Notes under the pieces: model-generated | Databases searched by the model: none | What the model saw: only the letters and a program-made list of their open reading frames with translations | What the model was told of the DNA's origin: nothing | Part shown: positions 10,199 to 21,133 of the stretch, piece after piece | Numbering within the stretch: the first letter of the stretch is position 1 | How the letters are laid out: each line of letters starts with the position of its first letter | Translations under genes and position numbers: made by a program | Source of the DNA: Selaginella moellendorffii | Lineage: Eukaryota; Streptophyta; Lycopodiopsida; Selaginellales; Selaginellaceae | Length of the DNA stretch: 64,000 nucleotides | Assembly (NCBI RefSeq): GCF_000143415.4 | Contig: NW_003314279.1 | Coordinates: forward strand, 1,102,091-1,166,090 | Direction of reading: 5' to 3'

Positions 10199-11326
10199 GT
10201 AAAGTTCTCTCTATTTTCTCTACAATCTGAACAGAGAGACTCATGCCAAAAATCTACTATTCAGGCACAAGGCGTGCGGTGAGTGCCATGCGAGGAACCA
10301 AGTCGTAAACCCCTCGACCACAAAACCAAGTTCGTGGTGACTTTGAGAGGAACATGTAGCGAGTGATAGTGGATCAAAATTCTCGTTTTCTTCCCAGTTT
10401 TGATTCGAAACCTTGGAGCTGGCTTGTCGCATGAAAAACGTGATAGAAGGAACAAAGAGGCGCCTGCTATTCCCCAGTGCTTGGAGCTCCAGCCACCGCT
10501 CCTTTTCGCCTCCGCCGAATCCCTTCCTCTAGAAGAGAGCACTGATCGATCGGGTCATTGGATCCGAGCGAGTCGCCCAGAAATCTGGAAATCAGTGGGC
10601 AGCTTCGAAGCCACGCGTGGGTGTTGGCCACCACTGGATTCGGTCCAAAGTTCCCGGACCCCACACTCTCTAGTAGAATTGGAAACAAGAACACACACTA
10701 CTCGACCGCCCCCCTTGCTGGGGCTTTCGTTCGTCGCCCAAATTGGAGCGAGCACCCACGAATTGGGAGGTGATAGTCGAAGAGAACGTTTCTATATGGA
10801 ATTGGGCTTTAGATCGCACTCGACACTGGAGAAGAACACGTTCTTGTCAACGACAGGGATTGTTTTTTGAGGTGGCGGGAAATCTTTTTCTTAAAATTGC
10901 CTATAGTCTATACCACCACTAGCCGGGTTTCTGGAGCCACTGAAAGAGATTGCCATGCCATGCGACCGAAATAAACGAACCCCCCGCCGACAAGAATCTA
11001 CACTCGCAAATAGCCACAGAAAAAGAGAAAAAATGAGGAATTTTCTTTCTTCCAGAATTCCAGGCGAAAAGGAGACTTGAAACTTCAATGGCGCTGTGGA
11101 CCATGGCCAGCTTTGAATATCTCTCAACACGTAGCAAACATTAGCTGGATAGGGAATCTACTTTTCAGGAAATTTTACCCCGCCGCCACCTCGTTTTTTA
11201 CCTGCGAGCATCTTTGTAAAAACCAGTGTATGGGGTATATTCCAGTCGCCGAATATGCCCGCCCTCGAAACCATTTAATCGGGGGTTTGCTCGAGCGAGG
11301 GAAGTGAAAGAGAGAAGGGAAGGGAA
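10199..11326. other. Intergenic spacer between ATL 2 and ATL 3
   Basis: Open frames here (for example 10400-10870) lack a proper ATG, codon-like composition or any known motif. I see nothing supportable except a probable promoter and leader for ATL 3 near the right end. Confidence 0.5.
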
Positions 11327-12085
11327 ATGGACAGAGAGCTTGCTGGAGCCCATCCATCCCCGGCGCCCACGATCGCGATCGCCGCTGCCGCCGCGGGATC
11401 CTCCAGCTTCGCGATGATCCTCTCGGCGCTGCTGATCGTGGCGACGATCATGGGCGCCATGGCCTTCTGCGTGTGGATGTGTGGATGCAGCCCCGAGGAC
11501 GTGATCCGGGCACGCAGCGGCGGCGCGGGCGATGGCGCGAGCGATAGATCAGCGCTGCCAGCGGCCAAGGCGGGGATGAGCAAGCAAGCGATTGAGAAAG
11601 CTCTGCCGGTGATGAGCTATGGCGCGGCGCGGATGCTGGCCTCGCAGAGGACGAAGAACCCCGAGCTGGGCTGCTGCTCCATCTGCCTGGCGGAGTTTGG
11701 CAAGCAGGACGATTTCATCCGGATGATGCCCAGCTGCGGGCATTGCTTCCACTCGGAATGTATCGCGCTGTGGCTCGTCGCGCACAGCTCCTGCCCGGTC
11801 TGCCGCCGGAGCTTGATCGGGCTGGAGACGCAGTGCTGCAAGAATTGCGGAAGAATCACGGCGAGCAATCCTCAAGCTCCTCCTCCTCCTCCATCTCCTC
11901 TACCGCCGCCGCCGCCGCCCACCACGCGTGACCTCAGCTTTAGCGAGGCTGTTGCTTGCTACTCGGTCCAATTGCAAACAGCGACAATGCCAATCCCAAC
12001 TCCCGAGCCGAGCAGGACGATTCAGCTAGAAGAGGTTGTGATCGAGGTGCCACCTGATGATTTTCGTCGCGATCACCATCACTAG
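11327..12085 (+). CDS. ATL-type RING-H2 E3 ubiquitin ligase 3 (252 aa)
   Basis: Single-exon gene. A short Pro/Ala-rich N-terminus is followed by a membrane span (about residues 24-50, ending AFCVWMCGC), a GLD-like box (AGMSKQAIEKALPVMSY) and a RING-H2 finger running from CSIC to CPVC with the central CGHCFHSEC. The family tryptophan is kept (ALWL). Unlike the other copies it has an extended C-terminal tail with two more Cys pairs (CCKNCG), a polyproline stretch and a hydrophobic/acidic end (QLEEVVIEVPPDDF). The tail could bind substrates; that is inference. The ATG at 11327 is the only good start. It lies about 320 bp upstream of the PPR-CBS gene in the same orientation. Confidence 0.92.
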   Translation: MDRELAGAHPSPAPTIAIAAAAAGSSSFAMILSALLIVATIMGAMAFCVWMCGCSPEDVIRARSGGAGDGASDRSALPAAKAGMSKQAIEKALPVMSYGAARMLASQRTKNPELGCCSICLAEFGKQDDFIRMMPSCGHCFHSECIALWLVAHSSCPVCRRSLIGLETQCCKNCGRITASNPQAPPPPPSPLPPPPPPTTRDLSFSEAVACYSVQLQTATMPIPTPEPSRTIQLEEVVIEVPPDDFRRDHHH

Positions 12086-12377
12086 CGCCCAGTGAATGCT
12101 CTGTTCCTGGCGCGGAAAATTCGTGTACATTTTGTGTTGTAACAAAGAAAAGAGAAGAATTTCAGGTCTGCGATTGTCGCTTCGCCTACGCACTGATTCC
12201 CGCGCACTCAACCACTTCTCGTCCTGGGCGTGGAGAAAAAATTGGCTTTGGTCACCAGCGCACCATCGCTCTCCCTCCTCCGGTGTTTTAGGGTTCTTCG
12301 CGAGAACGAGAAAGATTGACAGAGATCTTTTAAGCTCTCTCACCTCATCCCGACCGTTAAAAGATTTATGTGGTCTC

Positions 12378-12385
12378 TAGGGTTT
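12378..12385 (+). promoter_or_regulatory. Telo-box-like motif in the PPR-CBS leader
   Basis: TAGGGTTT (reverse of AAACCCTA), 17 nt before the ATG at 12403. A related TTTTAGGGTT lies at 12286-12295. Telo-boxes are common near transcription starts of plant housekeeping genes. The same motif sits just before the RAD54 and ECD start codons. Confidence 0.45.
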
Positions 12386-12402
12386 TGAAGGTCGCGCGAG
12401 CA

Positions 12403-15254
12403 ATGGCGATTGCGTGCGTCGGCCTCGGGCGATTCGGCGCCTCCACCGCGGCCACATTCCCAGAGATTTGCAGTGGCAGCGCCATTGCCCCAGGTAGCGG
12501 AAGAGTCGATTCCTTGTCGGAGTGATTGCATTTCGTTTTCCAACTCAATTGCAATGGTCGGGCAGTCCTGGCGATTTTAAATTCTCGCAAGTCGCCAGCA
12601 CTGAGGATCTAGCAATGGAGGAGGAGAGCTTTCTCTCGTCCTGTCAATAATTCTCGGGAATTGCATTGCAGGATATGCTCCTCCTCCTCGGCAGGAATTT
12701 TCTGGGAGGAAGCACGGGAGGAACAGTCGGTTTCATCGTCAGTGGAGGGCATCTTGGCTTCTCTTGTCACCTGAGACATTTCTTTCCCGGGATTTGTCGC
12801 GCACCACCAGAGGCTGTGCTGCGGTCACGAGTGGTAACCTTGATGCTGCTTTACCCGAGAAGGGCCCCGGGGAGTTCTTGCTTGCCGAGGTAACAGTTCT
12901 TTCGACCAGATGCTCTTTGTCGTGACAAATCATTTTACTTGGTTTCGTGTGGCATCCAGGTCAGGAAAAGGAGGGAAGAACTTGCGGCTCTAGTCAGGAA
13001 AGATGGCGAGCGAGATCCACTTTGGAAGCAAAAGCTGCCGCTCTGGGCCGTGAGGAAGCTTCAGGGGCGTGAGTTGACGAAGACGATCATGGAGCTGAGT
13101 CGAAAGAGACGTTTGAAAGAGGTAATTATGCCATGGTATTCAGCTCGGCTTACGTTCTCCGTGTTGCATTGGACAGATTTTTGAGATTCTGGATTGTGCA
13201 AAGGAGAAGAAACTAGTGAATCGGAAAACTATGAACGCTGTGATGGAAGCATGCGTGCATTGTGGTGATATTCATCGAACCATGCAGCTTTTCCAATACA
13301 TGGTACAACCAGATGCTTGTGGAGTTGACGAAATCACTTACGGCACTCTTATAAAGGTTTGCTTTCTTATCTGCATTGATGATATCATTGAGAATCACTA
13401 ATTTTGATCATTAAATAGGGGCTTGGAAAGGCAGGACTTTTGGATGCTGCTTTCCAGATTTTGGAATCGATGGACCTTGGCACAGCTCCTGGCAAACCAA
13501 AACTTTCACTGATTCATCTCAACACGCTAATAAATGCCTGTGCCAATGCTGGTATTTGTATCTTTTGTTATTGTTTAGAAAGTTGATTGCTATACTCCCA
13601 TACAGGGGATGCAAGGCGCGCTCGAGGTGCTCTTAAACGATACCACTCCGTAATAAAAGACGAAGGTCCGTCCCTGGTGACATACAATATGCTGATCAAG
13701 GTATACCAGTTTTAAGGTATGACTCACAAACGCTAATGCGTGCTATTCACAGGGGTACGCTCGATCAGAGAACCCTTTGGAGGCTCTAAAAGTTAGAGAA
13801 GAGATGCAGCTACGTGGAATGCAGTTAAACAAGCTTTCGTGGAATTCGCTTGTCATGGCATGCGTTAGAGGACAAGACATGGACGCGGCACTTGAGATTC
13901 TAGAGGAGATGAAGGTCTTTTGATTCTGGTTTTCTTGTTCGAATTTTATTAGTTACGTTCTCTTTTGGTTTGCCGTTTGCCAGGAAGCAGGGAAATACTC
14001 TGTAGATTTGGCACCAGATGTGGTAACGTACACGACCCTCATAAAGGTGTGTTGCGACAAGAGCTTTTAGCGAAAGGTGGCTCTCATTTGATCAGGGTCT
14101 TGCAGATGCTGGAAATCTGGACGGCGTGTTGAAGATGGTGGCTGAAATGAAAGCATCCACGTCTTGCGTGATAGATCGCGTTGGATACACTGCGATCATC
14201 GACGCTTGCATAACAGCTGGCTCGCCTACAGGTAGTACATTTGCTACGTTGGTACCATCTAGCTGATTCTTTTGTCTTTTAGACGCTTTGACATTCTTTC
14301 AAGAAATGGAATGTCTGGCAAAGGAAGATCGTCGACTAAGGCCACGAGTGCATGCTTTCCTTTCTATGATGAGGGCGTTTTCTGAGATAGGTGACGTCGA
14401 GAAAGTTTCGCTTCTCAAGTCGAGAATGGCTGTGGGATCTGCCGGGCACATTTGGGCGGAGGATCGACTAGAGGCAGATGAGCTACTAATCGAAGCTGCA
14501 GTGGTCAGTGGCGAGGTACATGTACGCTGTTTTACTTTTGACTTTATGTCAACACAGTGGCTCTCTTTCAGATAACTCTTGCACGGAACGTTCTGAAGAA
14601 CATGACAAGCCTGAATAAAGCTTTACACTTGAGTCAGCGTGGATTCACGGTATGTGTATTCTTACTTAACCCGCTAATCTCCTCTCTTTGTAGGCCATCG
14701 TACGCCTCCAGGCAATGACTAATTTTACTGAGAACATGTTTCAACCATTCATTATAAGTGAACAGGTTCGGGTTTTTGCAAAGGTTTCGATTGGAGCTTT
14801 CTAAGTGCGATGCTTGCTGTCAGATATCATTGAAGGCTTCGTTGGAGAGCATCATTCCCAGCTTGAAGACTCTACAGCCGCTTTCGTCTTCCCAAAAGGT
14901 GAAGGATGTGCTGATGTGCTTCCTGGATCGAGATGTACTTCCTGTAGTGTCTGATGAGAACGGCCAGTGCATTGGAGCTGTTCATGCCAGAGACTGCAAC
15001 AAGGTTGGATCTTTACAAGCTTCCTTTTTGGAAGAATCCTAACCTCGCTCTTTTGTTTCCAGGTGGATTCATTGCTTGTGGACGTCATGCAAGATCCTCC
15101 ATCTCTGATACCAGGCACGGCATCAGTCAGAACCGCCATTGACTTCCTGGTTGCACCCCGAGTAACTTTGGTAGGAGTGAGTTCTGGGTCCGGGGAATTA
15201 AGCTTCCTCACGAGAGAGGTTCTTTTCAGCTTTTTGTCTCAATCTTCAAATTAA
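12403..15254 (+). CDS. CBSPPR1: PPR protein with C-terminal CBS domain pair
   Basis: Fourteen exons reconstructed by reading frame and GT-AG borders: 12403-12493, 12672-12889, 12960-13121, 13177-13356, 13419-13551, 13606-13700, 13753-13914, 13984-14046, 14096-14231, 14283-14515, 14572-14649, 14694-14765, 14824-15003, 15063-15254. Every junction keeps the frame, giving about 664 aa. The N-terminus is Ser/Arg-rich and could be a plastid transit peptide. P-class PPR motifs follow (ITYGTLIK, LVTYNMLIK, DVVTYTTLIK), and two CBS motifs end the protein (KVKDVLMCFLDRDVLPVVSD and TLVGVSSGSGELSFLTRE). This matches the plant PPR/CBS family typified, from memory, by Arabidopsis CBSPPR1. CBS pairs usually sense adenine nucleotides; the PPR part binds RNA. 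A weak alternative last intron would end the frame at 15283. Confidence 0.88.
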
Positions 15255-15561
15255 TCTTTTCTCGCAAAGGACAGGTGAATTAAAGTATCATTCCCGTGAT
15301 GGAGGTGTGTCATCACAGACGTGAGTCCGGTTAACATTTTCCATTCTTTTCTCTCGGCCTCCTTGCTAAAAACTCAATTTGTGCACGTCTCAGGCAGTCG
15401 CCCGTGAAGGAAAAAACATGGACCATGGCATGAACGTCGCGGATACCTTCTCCGTTGTTTCTCCAGCAGCTGCGGGTTGCTTGTGGCGCACGAAATGGGT
15501 ACCGTGTTAAAGGGGTTTAGAAACTCGCCAGGTATTGTGCTCCTGATCGCTCGCAACGAAC

Positions 15562-16098
15562 ATGACAGGCTTTGGGTTTGGAGGATACCCGGAGGCAACA
15601 TTGCCAGGCTCTTCCCAGATGGCTGCCGATGCTCCAGCAGCAGCGGCAGCGAAGTTTTCGAGCTTGGGACAGGGCGTCAACGTTGTCATGACAGCAGCCG
15701 GGGGTCTGCTAGTTCTGGTGGGATTCATCGCCTTCGGGATATGGATGTGCGGCCGCGCTTCCTCCGCTCAGAGTGCTCGCGTCGCGCAACAGGTGGAAGT
15801 TGTCAAGCCCGGCTTGAGCAAGGAGGCGATAGCAAGGATACCAATCACCAGCGGCTTTGCGAATCCAGAGGGGGGCACTAGCAGCAGCAGCAGTAGCGAG
15901 GCGTGCGCGATTTGCCTGGGTGAATTGGACGACAGGGTCCGGGTCCTTCCCAAATGCAGCCACGCCTTCCACGCCGAGTGCGTCGATATGTGGCTCTTCT
16001 CGCACAAGACTTGCCCGACTTGCCGGTCGGATCTCTCCAGCCTCGAGCAGCAGCAGCCAGATCAAATGGCGGTGGTGGTGGTGGTGGATTCCCGGTGA
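15562..16098 (+). CDS. ATL-type RING-H2 E3 ubiquitin ligase 4 (178 aa)
   Basis: Single exon, about 310 bp downstream of the PPR-CBS gene. It has an Ala-rich N-terminus, a membrane span (about residues 42-65, [18 protein letters not shown]), a GLD-like box ([13 protein letters not shown]), a serine run and a RING-H2 finger from CAIC to CPTC with core CSHAFHAEC and DMWLFSH. The second-to-third cysteine gap is 13 residues, one less than usual. The end is hydrophobic ([10 protein letters not shown]). The segment DMWLFSHxTCPxCR is almost shared with ATL 5, so these two look like sister duplicates. Confidence 0.92.
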   Translation: MTGFGFGGYPEATLPGSSQMAADAPAAAAAKFSSLGQGVNVVMTAAGGLLVLVGFIAFGIWMCGRASSAQSARVAQQVEVVKPGLSKEAIARIPITSGFANPEGGTSSSSSSEACAICLGELDDRVRVLPKCSHAFHAECVDMWLFSHKTCPTCRSDLSSLEQQQPDQMAVVVVVDSR

Positions 16099-16974
16099 CG
16101 ATCGAGAGTTCTCTCGTTGCGGTTTCGCTCTCTAGCTCTTTCGCGTAGTCGTAGAGGCAGGAGGAGTTGGATTGTCATGTCAGTTGAAAGTCCGGACTGG
16201 AGATATCAATGTAGGAAGGATTGTCTCTATGCGATGAGCAGAGAGCTCTTATTTGGCTCGCATGGCATCAACGCTCGGCTTATATCCAGGTCGCGACGCG
16301 ATAGAGAGACGATCGAAAGCGAAAGAAGTCGTGTGGTCCTGTAAACAATCAGAGCAAGGAGAACAAGTTCTTCTTAATCTATATCGGAGAACATATGTCC
16401 TGTAGATTGATATAAACGTGGCAAGAAGAAGAAAAAAAAAAATGGGACCCTTTCGTCCGAACAAAAGAGAGACCCTGTCAAAATGGAAGATAGTTTCTTT
16501 ATCTTTTAAACATCGCCCATGGACAAGCAATCTATAACCCTGTCGAGATACGAACGATAGAAACTATTGACACTCAAAGCGCGTAGAGAAAGCTTCCGGG
16601 AATCAATCTCTCCACTCTTGGCCTCCAATTTGGAAGGCGGTAGCTTCAACTTCTAGGCAAAGGCCTTCTTCTAGAACAGGAAACTTTTGGGATGTGCACG
16701 GCCCTCCATGTCATAGCCCAAGTCCTGCGTTTCCCCCCACGTCATAGCCCCGGGAGAAGACGTGCGAGAACATAGAGGCGCGCGGAATTCCACCACGTGT
16801 CAGGCTCCAGCCGCCAAACCCAGCTTCGCGCGCTCTTGCCCTAAAAACCTCCCCTTCTTTTTCTTCATTTGGATATAAATTTAGGGCGGCAACAACAACC
16901 CGGAAAAACAGGGGGCTGTTCTTCTTGGAGCTCTCGCTCCTTGGGCGGAGAAAAGGAGGAATTTTCATGTTTCC
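16099..16974. other. Intergenic spacer between ATL 4 and ATL 5
   Basis: Mixed-composition spacer with an A-run near 16430. No coding feature is supportable. The last 150 bp is a likely promoter and leader for ATL 5. Confidence 0.5.
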
Positions 16975-17646
16975 ATGGCGGATTGGAGCTCCGGAGGCTC
17001 GATCTCTTCGTTCGCGTGGCCGCCATTCCCGTCCAATGGCATGGAGGACGGGCAGTGGCCGCCGTGGCCGGGCGCCGGCACTGGCAACAACAATTTCTTT
17101 GGCTGGCAGGGGTTTGGATTCGCGAGCCCCAGGCGCAACGACGGCCTGGGCGCCGGGACGATCATCCTCGTCGCGGTGCTCGTCACTGGATTCTCGCTCA
17201 TGACGCTCCTGCTGCTGCGCCTGTGGTTCTGCGGGTGCTCCCAGGACGACGACGCGCGGCGCGCGGGGAATTCGCAGCCCGCGATCGCGAACAAGCTCGC
17301 GATTGGGCTGCGCAGGGACGTGATCGAGAGCTTCCAGGTGGTGAATTACAAGGCGCTCGTCGCCATGAGGGGAAGGGAATCATCATCGAGCGCCCCGGGC
17401 GAGGGGGAGTGCTGCTGCCCGGTCTGCCTCATCGATTTCGGGGAGGAGGACAAGAGGATCAGGGTTCTTCCCGGCTGCGGCCATGGATTCCACACGGAAT
17501 GCATCGATATGTGGCTCTTCTCGCACACCTCCTGCCCCGTCTGCCGCCGGGAGCTCCTCCCGCCATCGCCCAGCTCCAGCGCTCGCCGGGATGATCGCGT
17601 CGTCGTCATAGAGATCCCCCAAATCCATCCCCAAGAGCGTGGCTGA
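16975..17646 (+). CDS. ATL-type RING-H2 E3 ubiquitin ligase 5 (223 aa)
   Basis: Single exon with the ATG at 16975 in a strong context (CCATGGC). The N-terminus is Trp/Gly/Pro-rich, followed by a membrane span (about residues 60-82, IILVAVLVTGFSLMTLLLL). A GLD-like box is weak (GLRRDVIESFQVVNY). The RING-H2 finger runs from CPVC to CPVC with core CGHGFHTEC and DMWLFSH; the second-to-third cysteine gap is 16 residues. The C-terminus (VVVIEIPQIHPQERG) resembles the hydrophobic/acidic tails of ATL 3 and ATL 4. It is the last + strand member; the next ATL genes are inverted. Confidence 0.92.
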   Translation: MADWSSGGSISSFAWPPFPSNGMEDGQWPPWPGAGTGNNNFFGWQGFGFASPRRNDGLGAGTIILVAVLVTGFSLMTLLLLRLWFCGCSQDDDARRAGNSQPAIANKLAIGLRRDVIESFQVVNYKALVAMRGRESSSSAPGEGECCCPVCLIDFGEEDKRIRVLPGCGHGFHTECIDMWLFSHTSCPVCRRELLPPSPSSSARRDDRVVVIEIPQIHPQERG

Positions 17647-18987
17647 TGATCGTGCCGCGTGGGCTCTCGCATTTCTTCGTTTTCTCCTTTTCGTGTTCTT
17701 TCCGGGGCATATTCGCGGCGGATATTCCAGGCTCTGCGCGTTCTGTGAAATAAGGCCCTGCTCGACGATCGATCCAAAGGAATCGACCGAGAGAAGTCAC
17801 ATGGAAATTTAGAATTCTTTTCGCTAGCTCGCTCGCTCGCTCGCTCGCAGCGATATCGATCGAACCAGCGTGTCAATCTCGTTGTCTATCCTTCGAATTT
17901 CATGACGAAAGGAAAAACAAAAAAAGTCGAGCGCTCCAGAGCAAGAACAGAGTTTTCTACGCTTTTTGGCCCCGTCGATAGATTTTTCTATTGGATTGGA
18001 GCAATGAGCTGGAGAGCGACGAATCAATAGTCGCTTTGCTTCGCTTCGCATGGCAGCACTGCAGTGGAGCCAAGCCAAAGTCTTCTTCTTCTTCTTCTTC
18101 TTTTATTTTGTCTTTGGAAGCACTTTGGAGGCTTTTGATGATGATCATGGCGATGACGAGGATTCATGATCCGGGCGCGCAATCGCTGTCGTTGGTCCCC
18201 GCCCGGAGTGTCGCATCTGACGGCGCGTGTTGATCGAGCCGCCCGCCAGTCGCCACCACTGCCTGTTGTTTAGCTTCCAAGCATTGTCGCAGCAAAGACC
18301 TATCTCTCCTTTCCGTGGCTAGCCATAACAAGAGAGATCAAAGTAAGCAAATCCCAAGAGCGCAATGGTGTAGCTATCAATCGCGAAGCTCGGTTTACTT
18401 GATTTTTCTTCTTTCCTTCCAGTCTCTTTCTCACGATCGATCGTAAATTCCTTCTCGCTCCAACTCCACTATGTATGAGGTCGCCATCAAATTCCTAGCT
18501 AGGCCTACCAGAAACTTGCATTGGATTACGTACAGAAGCCGGGAAATCGTCTCTCACAATCCAAAACAGTGAGATTTTCCTTTCTTTAATGCTCAAAGTT
18601 TTCCTCTCTTGAACAGTAATCCTAAAGACTAAAAGTCTAAGTCTTCTAGCAAAGGAAGTTTTGGAGATCTTGGCGCCAAGTAACCCCTTGAATTCACGAA
18701 CATTAGGTCACCATCCATTTTCTGGGGTCGCTCTCCTACATCTACCAAGAGCAACAGGAAGAAAAACGAAACATCCGTAGAGAAATCAATGATTTTCTAC
18801 TCTTGATTGATTAGCAATGGTGTTTATTCTCTGGCCATGGATGACGCTGGCAAACAGGGTCCTTGAATCGTTATTATAGTCCAGCAAACAAGAAGAATTT
18901 CAATTTGTACAATGCCAGGAAATGCGATGATTGATTGCGTGCTAGAAATTCGAGAACAGCTACACCAACTATCTTTGCCAAGAAAAT
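17647..18987. other. Convergent spacer with simple repeats
   Basis: Lies between the converging ATL 5 (+) and ATL 6 (-). It holds a (GCTC)n microsatellite at about 17823-17848 and a (TTC)n tract at about 18080-18103. No gene is supportable. Confidence 0.55.
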
Positions 18988-19665
18988 TCACCCACACTCG
19001 CAATCGGTGGCTACCGGCGCGGGGGAGGATGGGGCGGATCGACTGCTGCGCCGGTGCTGCTGCCGATCGCAGAGAGAGCCCGAGGAGCTTGCGCCATTCG
19101 CGACGATCGATCCAGCGCAGGGTTGATGATCATCGGCCGCGATTCCCCTGCGGCACAGGGGGCAAGTGAGATACGAGCAAAGCCAGAGCTGGATGCATTG
19201 GGTGTGGAAGCAGTGGCCGCAGCCGGGCAGCGCACGGATCTCCCAGCTCTGAATTTCACGATCGCTCAAATCAAGATCTTCGGATTCCTCCTCCCCACCG
19301 CCAATCTTCCGCCCAAAATCTGTCAAGCACACCGCGCAGCACTCGTCCGCGCGCCGCGCATCGTCCGATGAGACAATGGGCAGCAATCCAACGGTCGCCT
19401 TGGCGCGCGTCTGGCGCTCTTGCGCCCCCACGGACGGCCCGATGCTTCCCTCCCCCTGCTGCCGTCCCCTCCTCCGCGAGCTAAAGCACCAGAAGAGCAC
19501 CATGATCGAGAGGCTCGCCCCCATTCCACACAGGACGATCGCGACGCAAGTGAGAGTGGTGAGATGGAAGGGCTTGTGGTGGCGGTAGAGGTGATTGTGG
19601 ATCATAGGCGCCGAATCGGGAGCTCCTTCTTCGCCAGCGAGTGAGAATAGCGAGAACCTTGCCAT
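18988..19665 (-). CDS. ATL-type RING-H2 E3 ubiquitin ligase 6 (225 aa)
   Basis: Single exon on the minus strand. After MARFSLFSLAGEEG come a His-rich stretch and a membrane span (TCVAIVLCGMGASLSIMVLF), then a linker and the RING-H2 finger from CAVC to CPLC with core CGHCFHTQC and LWLCSY. The first loop is greatly enlarged and acidic (GGGEEESEDLDLSDREIQ), so the second-to-third cysteine gap is more than twice normal. The ATG at 19665 is preferred because its context (AAAATGGC) is strong. An in-frame ATG at 19815 would add 50 residues in a poorer context. Confidence 0.88.
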   Translation of the reverse strand: MARFSLFSLAGEEGAPDSAPMIHNHLYRHHKPFHLTTLTCVAIVLCGMGASLSIMVLFWCFSSRRRGRQQGEGSIGPSVGAQERQTRAKATVGLLPIVSSDDARRADECCAVCLTDFGRKIGGGEEESEDLDLSDREIQSWEIRALPGCGHCFHTQCIQLWLCSYLTCPLCRRGIAADDHQPCAGSIVANGASSSGSLCDRQQHRRSSRSAPSSPAPVATDCECG

Positions 19666-19907
19666 TTTTTCGCCGCGCCGCGGCTGCTGTCGATCGATGC
19701 CGATGTTGCGATGCGAGGGCTGCTGAGATTTCAATCGGGGAGGCAGTGATTTATCTGGATTGAGTGGAGGAACAGGAGCTCTAGCAGGGGAAATGGCCAC
19801 TATAGGTATCGCCATCAAGAAATTCCAGAAAATTGAAAAGCAAGAGCTTGATGCGCTTGAAAAGAGAGAAGAATCTTCCTCTGCTAGGCCCGTAGATCAG
19901 GATCTCA

Positions 19908-20528
19908 TCAGGATTGAGCGATTGCAGGGTTGGAATCGTCGGCTGGTTCTCGTCCCGTTAAATCCTGATCTTGGCGGTGATTTTCTTCTTCTTCTTCCTC
20001 CTCTCGTCTCGGTTCTTGGTGGACAGCGCAACGGCAGAGAGGGCAGGACGCGGAGGTCTGGAGCCACACATCGACGCAGTGGGGATGGAAGCAGTGGCTG
20101 CACCGCGGCAAGAACCGGATCTTCTCGTCGCCTGGCTGGTCATCGGAGAATTCCGCCAGGCACACCGCGCAGCATCCCACGCCGCCGCCAGCGCCAGCGC
20201 GGTTCTTGGAAGATTTGGAGAGGAGGTCTTGGAGAGTGAGGAGCGGGAGCTTGTTGATCTCGTGGGGCTCCAGCCCGGGCTTGGGGCGATGAGCGGCGGC
20301 GGCGTGGATGTGGATGTGGGCGAGGTTGGCGGCGGCGGCGGAGCGGCTGAGCACGACGTTGAGGCGGCGGCGCGGGCAGAGGAAGTAGAGGCCCAGGAGC
20401 CCGAGCAGTGAGATGAATGTGAGGATCACCATGACGATGAGCGTGATGATAGCGCCGTTGCTGAGATGGAGGATCTGGTGCTCCATTTCGCCGTGGTTGA
20501 CGGAATTGGAGGAGGAATTGAGCTCCAT
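19908..20528 (-). CDS. ATL-type RING-H2 E3 ubiquitin ligase 7 (206 aa)
   Basis: Single exon, minus strand, starting at the ATG at 20528. It has a long membrane span (about residues 26-50, IITLIVMVILTFISLLGLLG), an Ala/His-rich linker, a GLD-like region (PGLEPHEINKLPLLTLQ) and a RING-H2 finger from CAVC to CPLC with core CSHCFHPHC and VDVWLQ. The tail is rich in acidic and charged residues (REEEEEE). It is divergent from the RWP-RK gene, sharing a 605-bp intergenic region. Confidence 0.92.
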   Translation of the reverse strand: MELNSSSNSVNHGEMEHQILHLSNGAIITLIVMVILTFISLLGLLGLYFLCPRRRLNVVLSRSAAAANLAHIHIHAAAAHRPKPGLEPHEINKLPLLTLQDLLSKSSKNRAGAGGGVGCCAVCLAEFSDDQPGDEKIRFLPRCSHCFHPHCVDVWLQTSASCPLCRCAVHQEPRREEEEEEENHRQDQDLTGREPADDSNPAIAQS

Positions 20529-21133
20529 GGGAGTGGAAGGGATGATCAAGGAGGAGAGATCAAATCAAACCTGACTACCAGGAGCAAGGAAGAAATCGAT
20601 GCTCGATATATCCAGCTCTCTCCAACACCTTGCAATTGGGTTGCGATTTTAGTCTAGTTGCCGAATTTTGGTTTTTCCCGGGCCTCATGAATGGAGGAGA
20701 CGCGGTGGTTCCACGAGGTGGGGATCCATCAAAGACGCGAATTGAGCGCGACCGCGGTCGCTGGAACGTCCACCGCCAAGCGTGCCCTAATTAGGGCTTT
20801 GGGGCGCGCCAAGCGTGCCCTAACTAGGGCTTATGCGGGCGCGGGGGGTTGAGGTGGGAATATGCCGCCGGCCGGCACGGCCTCAAAAACACCGCTTGAC
20901 GCGAGCAGAGCAAGAAAATGGTGAGGATCCTCTCCGCGATTCCTTGGCGCATCCATGGGGTAGGCGGAGGCGGCGGCGGTGGCGGCTCGGTGGCGATGCT
21001 GTATCCTCCCAATGGCGGCTGCGCGGAGGTACGCGGTGGGGTTTGGTCACTCCCGGCAGCATGAAGAGAGCAAGAGATCATCGCGCAAGGGTTTGATGGT
21101 AGAATCAGCGGCAAGGGGGTACTGCATTGTCCA
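20529..21133. promoter_or_regulatory. Divergent promoter region with a tandem palindromic motif
   Basis: Shared upstream region of ATL 7 (-) and the RWP-RK gene (+). At 20774-20833 a ~26-bp unit is repeated twice around a GC-rich spacer. Each unit has GCCAAGCGTGCCCTAA followed by (T/C)TAGGGCTT. The core CCCTAATTAGGG is a perfect palindrome in the first unit and has one change (CCCTAACTAGGG) in the second. This looks like a protein-binding site; the factor is unknown. Confidence 0.45.

Noticed and set aside
10400-10870. 156-codon open frame between ATL 2 and ATL 3
   Set aside because: No ATG start, no known motif and composition unlike the neighbouring genes; most likely chance.
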